Below, one piece after another: positions 12,483 through 23,582 of a stretch of DNA of 64,000 bases. The stretch spans positions 930,001 to 994,000 of the forward strand of contig JANTQA010000029.1 in NCBI GenBank assembly GCA_027625915.1, read 5' to 3'. The stretch comes from Anaeramoeba flamelloides (taxonomy: Eukaryota > Metamonada > Anaeramoebidae). The translations under genes and the position numbers were made by a program. Each line of letters opens with the position of its first letter. Positions within the stretch are counted from its first letter, which is position 1. Under the pieces are notes generated by a model. The model saw only the letters and a program-made list of their open reading frames with translations. It was not told the origin of the DNA and made no database searches.

Positions 12483-12700
12483 TTAATTTTTCTCATCATC
12501 AGAGGAGTTATGTGAACTAGATGAACTAGATGAACTAGATGAACTAGATGAACTCGAAGATTCAGAAGATTCAGAAGTGTTTTCTTTATTATCAATTTCT
12601 TTTTTTTCTTTTTCTTCTTCATCTTTTTTTTCATTTAAGCTGAGAGACATTTCATCAACAACTTTTTCTTCTTCTTTTTCATTCTCATTTTTCTCCTTCT
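12483..12700 (-). other. Displaced acidic/serine-rich tail of the PP2C gene
   Basis: Reading the minus strand in the frame that ends with TAA at 12485-12483 gives a well-formed tail: NENEKEEEKVVDEMSLSLNE, then a glutamate/lysine stretch, ENTSESSESS, a run of about 15 serines and HNSSDDEKN. This is not the frame in which the phosphatase domain enters the Lys/Glu repeat; that frame stops at 12635. The tail is therefore one frame away from the catalytic part in this sequence. Confidence 0.55.
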
Positions 12701-15293
12701 CCCTTTTTTCGTTTCCCCCTTTTTCCTCTTTTTCTTCTTTTTCTTCTTTTTCTTCTTTTTCTTCTTTTTCTTCCTTTTCTTCTTTTTCTTCTTTTTCTTC
12801 TTTTTCTTCTTTTTCTCCGTTTTCTCCGTTTTCTTCTTTTTCTTCTTCTTCTTCTTTTTCTTCCTCTTTTTCTTTTTCTTCTTCTTCTTCTTTTTCTTCT
12901 TTTTCTTTTCTTTCTTTTTTTTCTTCTTTTTCTTTTTTTTCTTCCTTTTCTTCCTTTTCTTCTTTTTCTTCTTTTTCTTCTTTTTCTTTTTTTTCTTTTT
13001 TTTCTTTTTTTTCTTCCTTTTCTTCTTTTTCTTCTTTTTCTTTTTTTTCTTTTTTTTCTTCCTTTTCCTCTTTTTCTTCCTTTTCTTCTTTTTCTTCTTT
13101 TTCTTTTTTTTCTTCCTTTTCTTCCTTTTCTTCTTTTTCTTCTTTTTCTTTTTTTTCTTCCTTTTCTTCCTTTTCTTCTTTTTCTTCTTTTTCTTTTTTT
13201 TCTTTTTTTCTTTTTTTTCTTCCTTTTCCTCTTTTTCTTCCTTTTCTTCCTTTTCCTCTTTTTCTTCTTTTTCTTCTTTTTCAATATCCAAATTCATAAG
13301 AATTGGACGAGTTAATTTTTGTAAAGGACCACCTCTTCTTCTAGAATTAGAACCTTGGTTAGGCATTTTTTTTTTTTCAAGTTCTTTTTTGACCCAAACA
13401 TCAATTTTTTCTTGGTTTTTAACATATTCAAGATCCTTTTCAATTTGGATTTTAATTTTTTCCTCATGTAGTTGTAATTCCTTTTTTGTAATTTCAGGCT
13501 TGAGGTCTACAACAATTACAGAGATATTATCTGAACTTGAAGACAAAAGAGCAAAATTTCTTAAGGCAATAGCGGCGTTAATAGGATTTTTAATTTTTAA
13601 AACTAAATCTACGGCTTCTTGGTCCGAAATAACATCCCAAATACCATCACAGGCGAGAATTAGATATCGATCTTCTTCGGTTAAGTCAAGTTTAGTTACA
13701 TAAGGGAAATGGGTTACATATGGCTGGAAAGGTAGATCACCAAAGGAACGTGAAACACCTAATCCTGAATTTATTCTTAAATCTTCAGTGACAACACCTC
13801 CAAATCCTCTAATTCTTTTTCTTTCTTTGGCTAAGCATGGTTTGTGATCAACAGTCATTCTAATTGCTTTTGCGGATCTACATAAAACACCCCTTGAATC
13901 TCCTAAATTTCCACAGTAAATATTATTTCCTAGAATGTTAACAACAACTCCTGTTGTACCACTATTTTCCTTTTTTGAATTGAGTTCTTCATTTATTTCA
14001 TGAAAAGTTTCAAAGTACAGATTAAATATTGTTTTGTCATCCGAATTTATTTTTTTATTTTTTTCATGTAATTTTTCAAGTTTTTTTAAAAATTTTTTTG
14101 ATAAATTATTTCCAATGTAATGTGCTGCATCTCTACCACCTAAAATATTGAATAAGACATATTAATAACATATTGGTGTTAGGTATGTATAATTATTATG
14201 ATATTTTAATAAATAAAAAAATGTAAAACAAAAATAAATAAAAAAAAAGAAAAATAATAATAAATTAGAAAAAAACAAAAAATAAAAAAAGAATAAATAA
14301 AAAAAAAACAAAAAATAAAAAAAAAAATAAATAAAAAGCTTACCATGCCCGTCATAAACAGCAAAGAAATTCCAATCAATATGATTACCAAAATTCAATT
14401 TAATATCAATCGAGTCTTCCATTGTAGGTCTTCTTCCTTGAGTTTCTGAATAACCAACGGCAAATTTAGAATTTTCATTTTGGAAAACGATTGGGCGGCA
14501 TAATGAGGTTTCTAGGTTTTTGTTTGATAAAATTTCTTCTAATTTTGAGAAATTGTTCTTGTTTTTATTTTTCTTATTGCCATCCTCTGTTTCATTTTTG
14601 TTAACAATTACTTGAACTTCTTCCAATCCTTCGCGAACACTTGAGCTATTAATCACCTTTTCAAAGGTTGATTTGTCGATTTCTTTGTCTTCAACATAAT
14701 TTGGATTGATTAAGGAATTCACATTCACTGCTCGAACTTTTTCATGTTTTTCGATTTTTTTTAAAAGCTTTTCAAAATCTTGATTTAAAGTGTTACCCTC
14801 AAGGGTTAAATATTGTAAAGATTTTGATTGCTTCAGTCCTGTTAAGTCGATGTTTTTGAATTTATTATTGCTTAATTTCAAAGTTTTGATATTTATAAAT
14901 GAATTAAAGATTTCATTTTGGAATTCTTCAAATTTGTTATGAGAAAGATCTAATTCCTTTAAATTTGTAAAATTGATCCACTCTTCGCCCAATTGAGACA
15001 TTTTATTAAAACTAAAATCCAAAATTAAACTTGGTATTCTTAAAGTGTTATTTAGTTTTGGTAACGAAAGTGGCAATTTTGTCAAATTATTATCAGATAA
15101 ATTTAAATTGGTTAACGATCTCATATATCCCATTGCTTCAGAAATTTCATATATTCTATTTGAACTGGCATTTAATTCATTTAAAAACATTAAATTTGAA
15201 ATTCCACTTGGAATGCGACGAAGTTTGCATCCTCCAATTAATAAAGTTGTCAATTTTGGAATTGAAAATATTTCTTTTGGAAAAATTTCAAAT
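12635..15293 (-). CDS. LRR - PP2C-type protein phosphatase, 5' exon(s) missing
   Basis: Metal-dependent Ser/Thr phosphatase carrying a leucine-rich-repeat ligand or scaffold region. Exon 15293-14344 encodes about seven LRRs (e.g. LTNLNLSDNNLTKLPLSLPK, LKELDLSHNKFEEFQ), a linker, and the start of PP2C (GRRPTMEDSIDI, FFAVYDGHG). The intron is 14343-14140 (GTAAGC...TTTTAG); exon 14139-12635 restores DGHGGRDAAHY in phase. Downstream motifs are all present: SGTTGVVV, GNLGDSRGVL, GVSRSFGD, CDGIWDV, SSSDNISVIVV, so metal-binding acidic residues look intact. A 580-base GAAGAAAAA-type tract then encodes Lys/Glu repeats and slips into Lys/Arg frames before a stop at 12635. The N-terminus is incomplete: the LRR frame (FEIFPKEIFSIPKL) runs back to a likely acceptor AG at 15295-15294, and I could not place the upstream exon. 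Domain assignment is firm; the ends are not. Confidence 0.85.
12700..13285 (-). repeat. Imperfect GAAGAAAAA tandem repeat encoding Lys/Glu
   Basis: A nearly pure purine tract on the minus strand built of 9-bp GAAGAAAAA-like units with variable A-run length. It is open in all three frames of the minus strand, which produces artificial long frames on both strands (a Phe/Ser-only frame on plus, a Lys/Arg-only frame on minus). Expected to be unstable in length. Confidence 0.85.
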
Positions 15294-15980
15294 CTATTTA
15301 AATTATTAATTTAATAAGAAAATTTTGAAAATCAAGAATAAAATAATTAATGGAATAATTAATGAACAAATTCATGAAATAACTAATAAAGCTGTTTTAA
15401 AAAAGTGAACAGTTTGTTTTTTTTTTAATTTTGTTATATTGTTTAAGAGATTTGTTTGATCCAGAGATATCAAAATAAGTACTCAAACAACAATAGCACT
15501 TCAATATAGTCTCTGATTTAATGTTTCGTTTGGTTTTTAAAAAGTCAAGAAAGAAAATGAAAATAAACATTACTTTTCAATTAATTGATTTACAAGCAAA
15601 TAGTTTTTTATTTTTGTAATTAACCTCATTAAATTTTAATTTATTGATCTGACATTACTTTTTTGGTTGTAGTTTGTTTTACAATTTTCGAAAAGGTTGT
15701 TTTTGTTTTCAAATTTTATTTTTGCCCCAATAACGAACTGTTTCTCATTTTTTTCAAGAACATTATTTTTAATCAAATACAAATATGACCTTTTTAAATC
15801 TAAAAGAATTTGGTTGTATCATCTCTCATTCAAAACAATGGGATGTGGAAATTAGATTCCTTTTCATCTCAAAGTCTTTTATTTAAAATTGTTTGTTTCT
15901 GTTTTTTTTTCTTTAAAACATAAAAAGTGGTTTTTACTAAAAAAATAAAAATTAAAAATTGATTTTTTTCATTTTTTCCC
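15294..15980. other. Spacer or unresolved 5' exons
   Basis: AT-rich. It should contain the missing first exon(s) of the LRR-PP2C gene on the minus strand, but no stretch here has a clear LRR pattern followed by a consensus donor. No other feature seen. Confidence 0.4.
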
Positions 15981-16175
15981 ATGGCTGAATCTTCTTTATA
16001 TTGGGAAGAAGAGTTACAAAGGAAAAAGATCAAGTGGTTACTTGCTAATACGGTCACACTGAAAAGCGAAAGTATGAGTAACTTGAAAATAAAAACAAAA
16101 AGGCAAAGCCTAGAAATGACCAAAGGTTTAAAGCAAATAAGATCAAAAAAAAAAAAAGAAATTACAACAACTTAA
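15981..16175 (+). CDS. Possible small basic protein, unknown function
   Basis: A 64-codon frame from ATG (MAESSLYWEEELQRKKIKWL...) with richer codon content than its surroundings and a charged, helix-prone composition. After a run of 13 A's the frame ends quickly (EITTT, stop). The frame two bases over reads KKLQQLKQPFPSEHS before a stop and looks more protein-like, so the A-run length may be off or variable. No domain recognised. It lies about 690 bases upstream of the LRR-PP2C exon in divergent orientation and might share its promoter region. Chance ORF not excluded. Confidence 0.4.
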   Translation: MAESSLYWEEELQRKKIKWLLANTVTLKSESMSNLKIKTKRQSLEMTKGLKQIRSKKKKEITTT

Positions 16176-17334
16176 ACAACCATTCCCAAGTGAACATTCA
16201 TGATCAATTATCAAATTATTAAATCAACCAAAAGTATCGTGGCTGTGATTTTGGGAGTTGTTAATTAAAGATAGCATTGGTTTTTTTTTTTTTTTTGATT
16301 TTTTACCAATTGCTTCTGATAAACCCTTTTTAAATTCCTTTTTTTTTTTTTCTTTTATCCTTTTTCCATTTCAATTTTTTGCTTTTGCTTTTTTAAACAT
16401 AAAAAAAATTTGAGTGTGTCTTTCCCTTGAACAATCGTGAAATCTATGATTTTAAGCGTAAATTACTTTTGAGGAAATTTAAGTAAAAGTATATCTAGAG
16501 TGTAATTTACACTTCTTCCATCAATAAATAAAAAATTGATTTTTTTCTAAAAAAGTCACCTAAATTACCTAAATCACTTAAATCACAGAAACTAAGATCA
16601 TCCATTGTTTTTTAAAGAAAATCGAATCACCATGTTTCAAAAAAAATCAAACGCACTCTAAAATATTTGGGTGCGCTTTAGCCTTTTTTCTGAACAATCT
16701 AAAATTTTCTGGATTATGACTACCAAATCTTCTTTATGTTATTAATAACATCTAATTTGATACTTTTTAAAAATACTTTGTTGAAAAAAAAGGTGTTTAG
16801 AAATTTGAAAATATCATTTTTTCAGTTTCAAACAAATACCTTAAGGCTAGTCATTACAGTGAAAAAATCAATTTTTTTGAAATGGAAAAAAAATTTTTGG
16901 TAATTTTTATAAGTGCCCAAGAACAATTAAAAACAAAATAACATTTCGTGTATAATAGATTTCTCATAATCAACATTGAAAAACGAGGATATTTTTTGAA
17001 AAAAGTGCCAAAGGGAGAACACTCAATTTCGAATTTGTATTATTGTCAATTATAATTTTGAAAAAAAATGTGTCAGTTTCAAAGTGTTGGTCTTTGGATC
17101 TTTTTGGATCTAGAAGATTTTTTTTAAAGTTGTTTTCATTTTTCTTTTCCCAAATGTAAGTTATTATTGTCTCAAGAATGTTACAAAATTAATTTTTATC
17201 AAATATAGAGGGTTACCAAATAACCACAAAATAAATTGAATTAAATTGATTTTGTACTGAAAAGAAAGCAATTTGTTTCAAATTGAAGAAATTTAAGCAA
17301 TTGGAAAAATAAAATAAGAAAAAGATTATTTTTT

Positions 17335-17960
17335 TTTTTTCAATTTGAATTTTTGGAATTGAGATACCTTTTGAATTTTTTTTTGTTATTTGAATTTTTT
17401 TAGTTGGGGATCATGTGAAATTGATTTTTTTTGTTAATTGAATTTTTCTGTATTTGTAAATCCTGTTAAACTTTTTTTGTTTATTTTTTTTTAAATTGTG
17501 ATCGGAAATACTATTAAACTTTTTTTTGTTAATTGAATTTTTTACCAATTAGAATCTTATGGAATTTTTTTTATGTTATTTGAATTTTTTTTAGTTGGGG
17601 TTATGTGAAATTGACTTTTTTATGTTCTTCGAATTTTGTTGTATTTGTAATCCTATTAAACTTTTTTTGTTTATTTTTTTTTTAAATTGTAAATTACTTT
17701 TTAACTGTTTTTTGTTAGTTGAATTTTTTACCAATGATATTCCTTATGAAATTTTTCTTATGTTATTTGAAATAGTTGTATTTGTAATCCCGTAATTTAT
17801 TTTTTTTGTTATTTGAATTTTTTTATTTGAGAATCCTCTAGAAATTTTTTTGTTTATTACATTTTTCCAACGAGAATCTTGTTAAACTGTTTTTCTTCAA
17901 TTTTTTGTTGTTGAGAATCTTGTGTGAATTTTTTTTTTTTTATTTGAATTTTTTCAATCA
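17335..17960. repeat. Degenerate tandem repeat, unit about 190 bp with TTGAATTTTTT sub-units
   Basis: TTTTAGTTGGGG...ATGTGAAATTGA occurs at about 17398 and 17589, and TTTTTACCAAT...CTTATG..ATTTTT..TTATGTTATTTGAA at about 17537 and 17727, giving a period near 190 bp. Within the units a shorter motif (TTGAATTTTTT, then GAATCTTGT-like) recurs to 17960. No coding capacity. Confidence 0.6.
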
Positions 17961-17963
17961 CAA

Positions 17964-18057
17964 GATGTCTAATTTCACAACATCATTTCTGGTGGTAAAT
18001 CACTCCTCGGAGTATGGAGCAAACTCAAGGTTAAGTGACTAGACCCTGAAGAGAGGT
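17964..18057. other. GC-richer island, possible structured RNA or exon remnant
   Basis: About 95 bases of balanced composition inside otherwise T-rich DNA. It contains the perfect hairpin ACTCCTCGGAGT and complementary segments TCACT/AGTGA about 30 bases apart, and is followed by T-runs. On plus it also holds a 25-codon frame (MSNFTTSFLVVNHSSEYGAN). It matches neither U1, U2, U4, U5, U6, SRP nor tRNA patterns that I could recall. Identity unknown. Confidence 0.3.
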
Positions 18058-18332
18058 TTTATTTTTGATTTGAATGTTTTTTCAATTAATATTAATAGAT
18101 AGTATAATTTATAAATTTTATTTCCCACAATAATAAACTCGGGGTAATTATCATTAAGTATTTTTTTAATTCAAAAGAAATGTGAAAAATCAATAAATTA
18201 CACTTTTTTTCATTTAATTGAAAAAAAAAAAAAATACATACTTCAATTCAATTTTAGTAAGTGTCGTTGACCCGAATAAACAAAAAAATAATAAATCAAT
18301 AAATATAAAAAAGAAATAGAAAAATAAAATTA

Positions 18333-19643
18333 TTACTCGTTAAAGGACAAATTTAAATAATTCAATTTTTTCAGGTCAGACATTGAATAACCAATTTCGG
18401 CGATTGAATTATTATTAAAGTTTATTTTCATCAACCCAAAAATGCGTGTCAACCCTTTAGGAAACGACTCTAATTTGTTAAATGACAAATCAATTTCGAT
18501 GAAATAATTTAACGTCGAAATCTTTTCAGAAACAAAGTTGATTTGATTTTTAGGAGCATTCAAAATCATTAAGCGTTGTAAATTTTCAATTCCGTCTGGT
18601 ATTTGGGTGAGTTTATTATGAGAAATTGAGATTTTTTTGAGGCCTGTCGCGCCCTTTAAAAATTGAGGTGTCAATATTTTAATGTTGTTATGGGACAAAT
18701 CTAATTCAAACAGAGATTGAAGATTAGTAAAGTCATCTAAATCTAAATCAGCGATCTTGTTCCTAGCCAAGTGCAATTTTTGAAGGCATTTCATTTGCGC
18801 CACGGCTTTGGGGAACTGTGTAAGCAAGTTATCTGAAAGGTTTAATTCTGTAATTTGTAAGGCGCCAAGCTCTATTGGCAGATCGCTCAATTGGTTTCTT
18901 TGCAAATCTAATCGAACTAGCCCCTTCAGTTGTGAGACCTTTGGTGATATTTCCTGAATCAGGTTTGTTCGAAGATCCAATGTTCGTAGATTAACCAAGA
19001 GCCCACAGCTATCTGGGATCTTGGTAATGGAATTTGAAGTGATTTGAAGCTCGATGAGCGCTGTCACTTCAAGTAATGCTAAGCTCGGGAATTCGTCGAA
19101 ATCATTGCATGTCAATGAAAGGCTTTTTAAAGATTTTAATTTGTTAAAACTTTTTGGTAACTTCTTTAACCAATTACCTCCGATTTTTAAGGCTTGTAAA
19201 TTCTTTAATTCGCAGATACACTCTGGGAATTCTTCAAAGGTGTTCCGATACAGATCTAATTCAATTAGGTTTTTTAATTGTGAAAACTCCCTTGGCAAGG
19301 TGCTTAATTGGTTCCCACACAGGATTAAATTTTCTAATTTGTCTAATTTGCTAATTGCAGCTGGGACGCTTGCGATCTTATTATTGCCCATGTTCAGTGC
19401 CTTCAGACCTGCGATTTTGAATAAATTCTTAGGCAATTTCTTCACCCCATTGCGGCCCCAATTCAGGCACTCCAAGGTGCCTTTTTTAAAGAGCACCCGT
19501 GGTAAGTCTTGTATGTTATTTAAATTTAAAGTCAGGCTTTTTAAGTTTTGGTAATATTTGATTAGTGATGGTAATTTTTGGAGCTCAAGCCCACTAAGAT
19601 CCAAGACTTCTGAATAGACTGGATCTCTTAATAAGTTTCCCAT
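18333..19643 (-). CDS. Leucine-rich-repeat protein, single exon
   Basis: 436 residues made almost wholly of about 17 LRRs of the 22-23 residue plant/amoeba-scaffold type (LxxLxLxxNxLxxLPxxI), for example LKALNMGNNKIASVPAAISK, LENLILCGNQLSTLPREF and LVRLDLQRNQLSDLPIEL. There is no signal peptide, membrane segment or other domain. The start ATG gives MGNLLRDP; a Gly at position 2 could allow N-myristoylation, but position 6 is Arg, so this is weak. GC content is clearly above its surroundings, as expected for a real gene, and the last repeat ends in SFNE before TAA. It probably acts as a protein-interaction scaffold. It sits on the same strand as the LRR-PP2C gene 3 kb away; common ancestry of the LRR parts is possible but not shown. 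Confidence 0.9.
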   Translation of the reverse strand: MGNLLRDPVYSEVLDLSGLELQKLPSLIKYYQNLKSLTLNLNNIQDLPRVLFKKGTLECLNWGRNGVKKLPKNLFKIAGLKALNMGNNKIASVPAAISKLDKLENLILCGNQLSTLPREFSQLKNLIELDLYRNTFEEFPECICELKNLQALKIGGNWLKKLPKSFNKLKSLKSLSLTCNDFDEFPSLALLEVTALIELQITSNSITKIPDSCGLLVNLRTLDLRTNLIQEISPKVSQLKGLVRLDLQRNQLSDLPIELGALQITELNLSDNLLTQFPKAVAQMKCLQKLHLARNKIADLDLDDFTNLQSLFELDLSHNNIKILTPQFLKGATGLKKISISHNKLTQIPDGIENLQRLMILNAPKNQINFVSEKISTLNYFIEIDLSFNKLESFPKGLTRIFGLMKINFNNNSIAEIGYSMSDLKKLNYLNLSFNE

Positions 19644-22600
19644 TTTGAAAATTAATTATTTTTAAAAATTAAAAAGAAAAAAAAAAGTTACAAGGAAAAG
19701 TGATGGAGATAAAAAAAAAAAAAAAAGAAAGAAAAAAATTAGAAGAACTTAAAAAAATGAAAGTGAACCATTTATTCATCAACTTTAATTCTTTGTCAGA
19801 AAGTGGCTCACTAATTGTCTGGTTTTTTTTCAGATTACAATTCTTGAAATAATCCTATTAGATGTTCCTTTTTTGGATTTATTTTGTTTTTTAAGGGAAT
19901 AGTAAACATCAAAACAAACTTTTCGTAAATTTGATAGTAAATTCAAAAAAAATATTTCATCTTGAAAATGAAAAATGAAGTAAAAAATCTGATTAACCAA
20001 AAGAGTAAATCTACTTTTTAATTTTACTTTCAGAAAAGAATTCTTGTTTTTAAAAGTTTTGATCCTTTTTTAAATTATTTAGAAAAAGTTCGAAATACAA
20101 CATATTTGTAAATTATTTCCAAAAAAATTATTTTGATGGAACTTAAAAGAAATCTTATTGTCTAAAAAGGAAATGTCAAAAGTACACTTGTAAATTCAAA
20201 CCACAAAAGTTTTCAAATAATCTATTATAAAAAAATCTACTTAATTTGAAAAAATTACAATAATAATTTTTTAATTGAAAAAAATATAATTACTTGATTC
20301 AAAGAACAGTTCAAATTAATTTTTTTTCCTTTTATTGAAAAAATAAATCTAAGAAAAACAGCCAAACGAAAAAAATAAAAATTCTCACAAAATAATTATT
20401 TTAAACTTGGAAAATTCTACTTATAATCTAAATAGAAATACTTATAATTTGAAAATTTTTAATCAATAATTAATAACTCATTCTTGATTAGATCAGTGAG
20501 TTAGTAATACCCAATGTATTAAAAATATTAAACCGTTTTTTTCCTTGAACTAAATTATTTAAATATTTTCAAAGAAATAAAAATGATTCAAATTAATATA
20601 ATTCTAATAAAAAAAAGAGAAAATAAATAAAAACTAAGATAATTTTTCACTATATTTACATATGATGTTAACAATGAAATAAACAAATAAAATCAGAATC
20701 TAAATTTTCAAATCAATCATTTTACCTCAATTCCGATCCTTATTCGATATTTTTTTCAAACCAGGGCAAATTTCAACAAAATAGAGAAGTGAATTACAAA
20801 AAAAAAAAAAAAAAATTAGAATCAAATATGTAAATAGATACTACTAGATAATATAAAAGGGAAGTAGATTGCTTCCAACCCTCCAGAATAATTTAAGTTG
20901 TAGAAATAATTTCATAAATAAAATAAAATCATTATAGATCAATTATCTCTCTGAAAATTTAAAAATGGGTCAAAGAGGCAAAATTGACATGCTAAATTTG
21001 GGAAAAGAAGAAATCAAAAAAACTCAGTGAAATGGGTATTAAGTTGATACAAGGAAAACTAGGAATCATAAAAATAATAAAAAAAAAAGGAAACTCAAAA
21101 GATATCTTCAAATTAGCCAATTTCCAATCAACCTTAGAGAAAAAATAAACATGTATAAACAGGAAACCATCAACAACTCTACTATTCAGTGGAAAGTTTT
21201 AAAATATTTTGATTTGGTACACAAGCAAATTGGAAAAGGAGTTAGATTCCTAAGTATATCAATATTTATTGAAAAAAATTGATGATATCTTTGACTTAAT
21301 TTGGTGATTAAAAGACCTTTGTAAACCAAAAAAAATAATTTGAAAAAAGGCACTCAAAACAATCAAAAGTTTTAGGTTTTTAGGTTGTCACTAATGTGGA
21401 TAAAGATAAATTGCTAAGAAAAGTGAACATAAAAAGAATTTTTGACACTACTATTGAAAATTTTCGGATCAATATGACTCAACATTCTCGTATGAGAAAG
21501 GGGGGGGGGGGATCATAAAGATTATAATGTTGTTATACAGACATATTAATCCCAATTCAGCAAGATCTCTATATTCGAATCACTGGCTTTGTCAAAAGTT
21601 ATAGTAAAATAGTGGTTGGGTTCTTTAAGTGGAGTTGAATACCGGCATTGTACTGATTAATTTGTAGAAAAAGTCAATAATAAATATCAAAAAAGACACT
21701 TTCAAAATTGCTAGAGTTGCCAACATAATTCCATTTTAAACTTTTTCCATCACAAAAATTTAGATTTTCGTATCATAATATGAAAATGGTTACAATGGAA
21801 TCAGTTTTTGTCAACATTTTCTTCAAGTTAAAGTACATTTTAATAATAATTTTTCAAAAATATCAAAAATTAATTTATCCGGATTTTATAATGATATGAT
21901 CAAAAACAATTTTTATTTGGTACCAAAACATAATTTAAAAAAAAAAGTTTTATTAGTTTCCATATCAAAGAAAAATAATTTTCTTATCAGGAATAAATTT
22001 AAAAAACACCAGGATAGATGAAAAGATGATGAAAACAAAAATCTCAATAAGAAAAACCTAAAATATTACTTTTTTTAACAAATTTTTAATTTCTTTTGTA
22101 TAATTTTTAAAAATAAACTAGATTACAAAATCATTGGCCCCTTAAAAATCAATATTTGAAAATAAATATTTTTATAAATTGAAGTTATCTATTCTAATAA
22201 AATAATTACTATTTTAATATTCAGTTCTATACACTAGAATTATTTGTTTTTCATCTACATACAAAATAAAAAAAAGTAAAAAAAAATTCGGCAATTTATG
22301 ATGAAATTTGGTTTATATTTATTAATAATTACATTTTAAGAATGATAAGATTCGACGAAAAAACAAATTTTAACAATAAGTTTGAAGTTGAGATTAATCA
22401 TTGAAATAAAAAAGAGTCATTTGGTTCCAAGGAATCAAAAAAAGAATTATTTTGGGTTTTTTTCTGAAAAAGAATCAAAATATGAACTCTGAATATTACC
22501 CTCTTAAAAAGTGTATAAGAAAAGATTTTCAAGTGAGTACCAATTTTTGAAAAATTTTACTCAAATAGTTTTAGAGCAATTCTTTATAAAAGTTTTTCTC

Positions 22601-22943
22601 CTATGCTTTTTTCAAACAAACAATTACAAAAAAAAACATTCATTTTCAAAAGAAGAAACAAATTCCTAAAGTTCTCAAAAAAAGAAAAAGAGAAAACAAT
22701 CTTGATTCTAGGGATCAATTTTATTTTGTTGTCTAGGTTGATTCAAAAAAAGTTTAAACTTCCTTTAAATCGTGATAATTGAAATCTTAATTATCATTCA
22801 TAATAAAACTAAGACTTTAGTTTTAAAGTTGATATTTGTTATTATTTTGGTTGTTCTTTAAAAGAAAAAAGTAAGTGAAAATATAAAAAAAAAAGAAAAA
22901 CACTTTTGGAACATTCTGAATTTTCTGTTTGTTTGTGCTTAAT
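19644..22943. other. AT-rich spacer
   Basis: No intact gene. A degraded coding-like tract lies at about 20966-22020 (listed). The remainder shows only A/T runs. Confidence 0.5.
20966..22020 (+). pseudogene. Possible decayed Tc1/mariner-like transposase
   Basis: Multi-frame coding-like debris. The beginning (MGQRGKIDMLNLGKEEIKK, continuing in another frame as LSEMGIKLIQGKLGIIKIIKK) resembles the helix-turn-helix start of Tc1-type transposases. Around 21600-21640 a segment WLGSLSGV recalls the VWGxxSxxG region near the second catalytic Asp. Many stops and frame changes separate the pieces. A run of 12 G's (21500-21511) interrupts it. No terminal repeats found. Identification is weak. Confidence 0.25.
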
Positions 22944-23582
22944 TTAATTGATGACTTTAGTGGTAAGCCCTTTAAAGTTCTTTGTTGGTACATAAGTTAC
23001 ACGTGTGTATAATCTTTCTTTGGCTTCTTCATCTTCGTTGATTTGTCTTTCTAATCTTACTCTTATTCTAAATGGAACGTTTTTAATACCTTTTGACCAG
23101 ATAAACTATAAGATCAGATAATTAAGTTGATTAAAAATTATTCGAATGGTTAAGTGTTCAATTCAGAATAATGCTGGTTCATGATTTTAAAAAAGAATAA
23201 AAAAGTAAAGAAAAAAAAAAAAAAAAAAAGCAAAACTCCAACCAAATTTGGAAAAGAAAAAAAAACAAGAAAATTACTTTGTTGACTTCTGGATCTACTC
23301 GAACGTCTTTTGTTCCCATTTCTCTAGTTGTGAATTGTTTAATCACTTTAATAGATTTTGGTGCTCTTCGTTTATAGGAACTAAAAATAATTAAATAAAA
23401 ATTAAAAATAAAAAAAAACAAATAAAAAAAGCTTTAAATTGTAATTGTTCTGTGGAAAGACAAACAAAAAAGGAATTTTTTTACACTCTGTGTAACAGTT
23501 TGTGTAAGTGAATTGTGTATTCCCTTGTTACAATTTCGGCTTTTGGCTTTTTATCTTTCCAATTTTTTGATTTTTGAGACAT
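22944..23582 (-). CDS. RPL31: 60S ribosomal protein eL31, three exons
   Basis: Cytosolic large-subunit ribosomal protein at the peptide exit tunnel rim. Exons: 23582-23485, 23380-23278 and 23105-22944; introns 23484-23381 (GTAAAA...TTTTAG, 104 bp) and 23277-23106 (GTAATT...TTATAG, 172 bp). The spliced CDS is 363 nt, 120 residues, close to the usual 115-125. It starts [20 protein letters not shown]; the family signatures follow: [74 protein letters not shown], ending TTKVIN. All joins keep phase, which calibrates the intron style of this genome (short, GT-AG, T-rich before AG). No paralogue in the window. Confidence 0.96.

Larger units (their letters stand above)
16176..18332. other. Spacer with T-rich tandem repeats and one GC-richer island
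   Basis: No gene supported. 17335-17960 is a T-rich tandem repeat and 17964-18057 a compositional island, each listed separately. The rest is homopolymer-rich sequence without visible structure. Confidence 0.5.

Noticed and set aside
12577-13299. 240-codon Phe/Ser-only frame on plus and a 199-codon Lys/Arg-only frame on minus
   Set aside because: Both are other-frame readings of the Lys/Glu-encoding purine repeat in the PP2C gene, which is open in every frame because it lacks the bases needed for stops.
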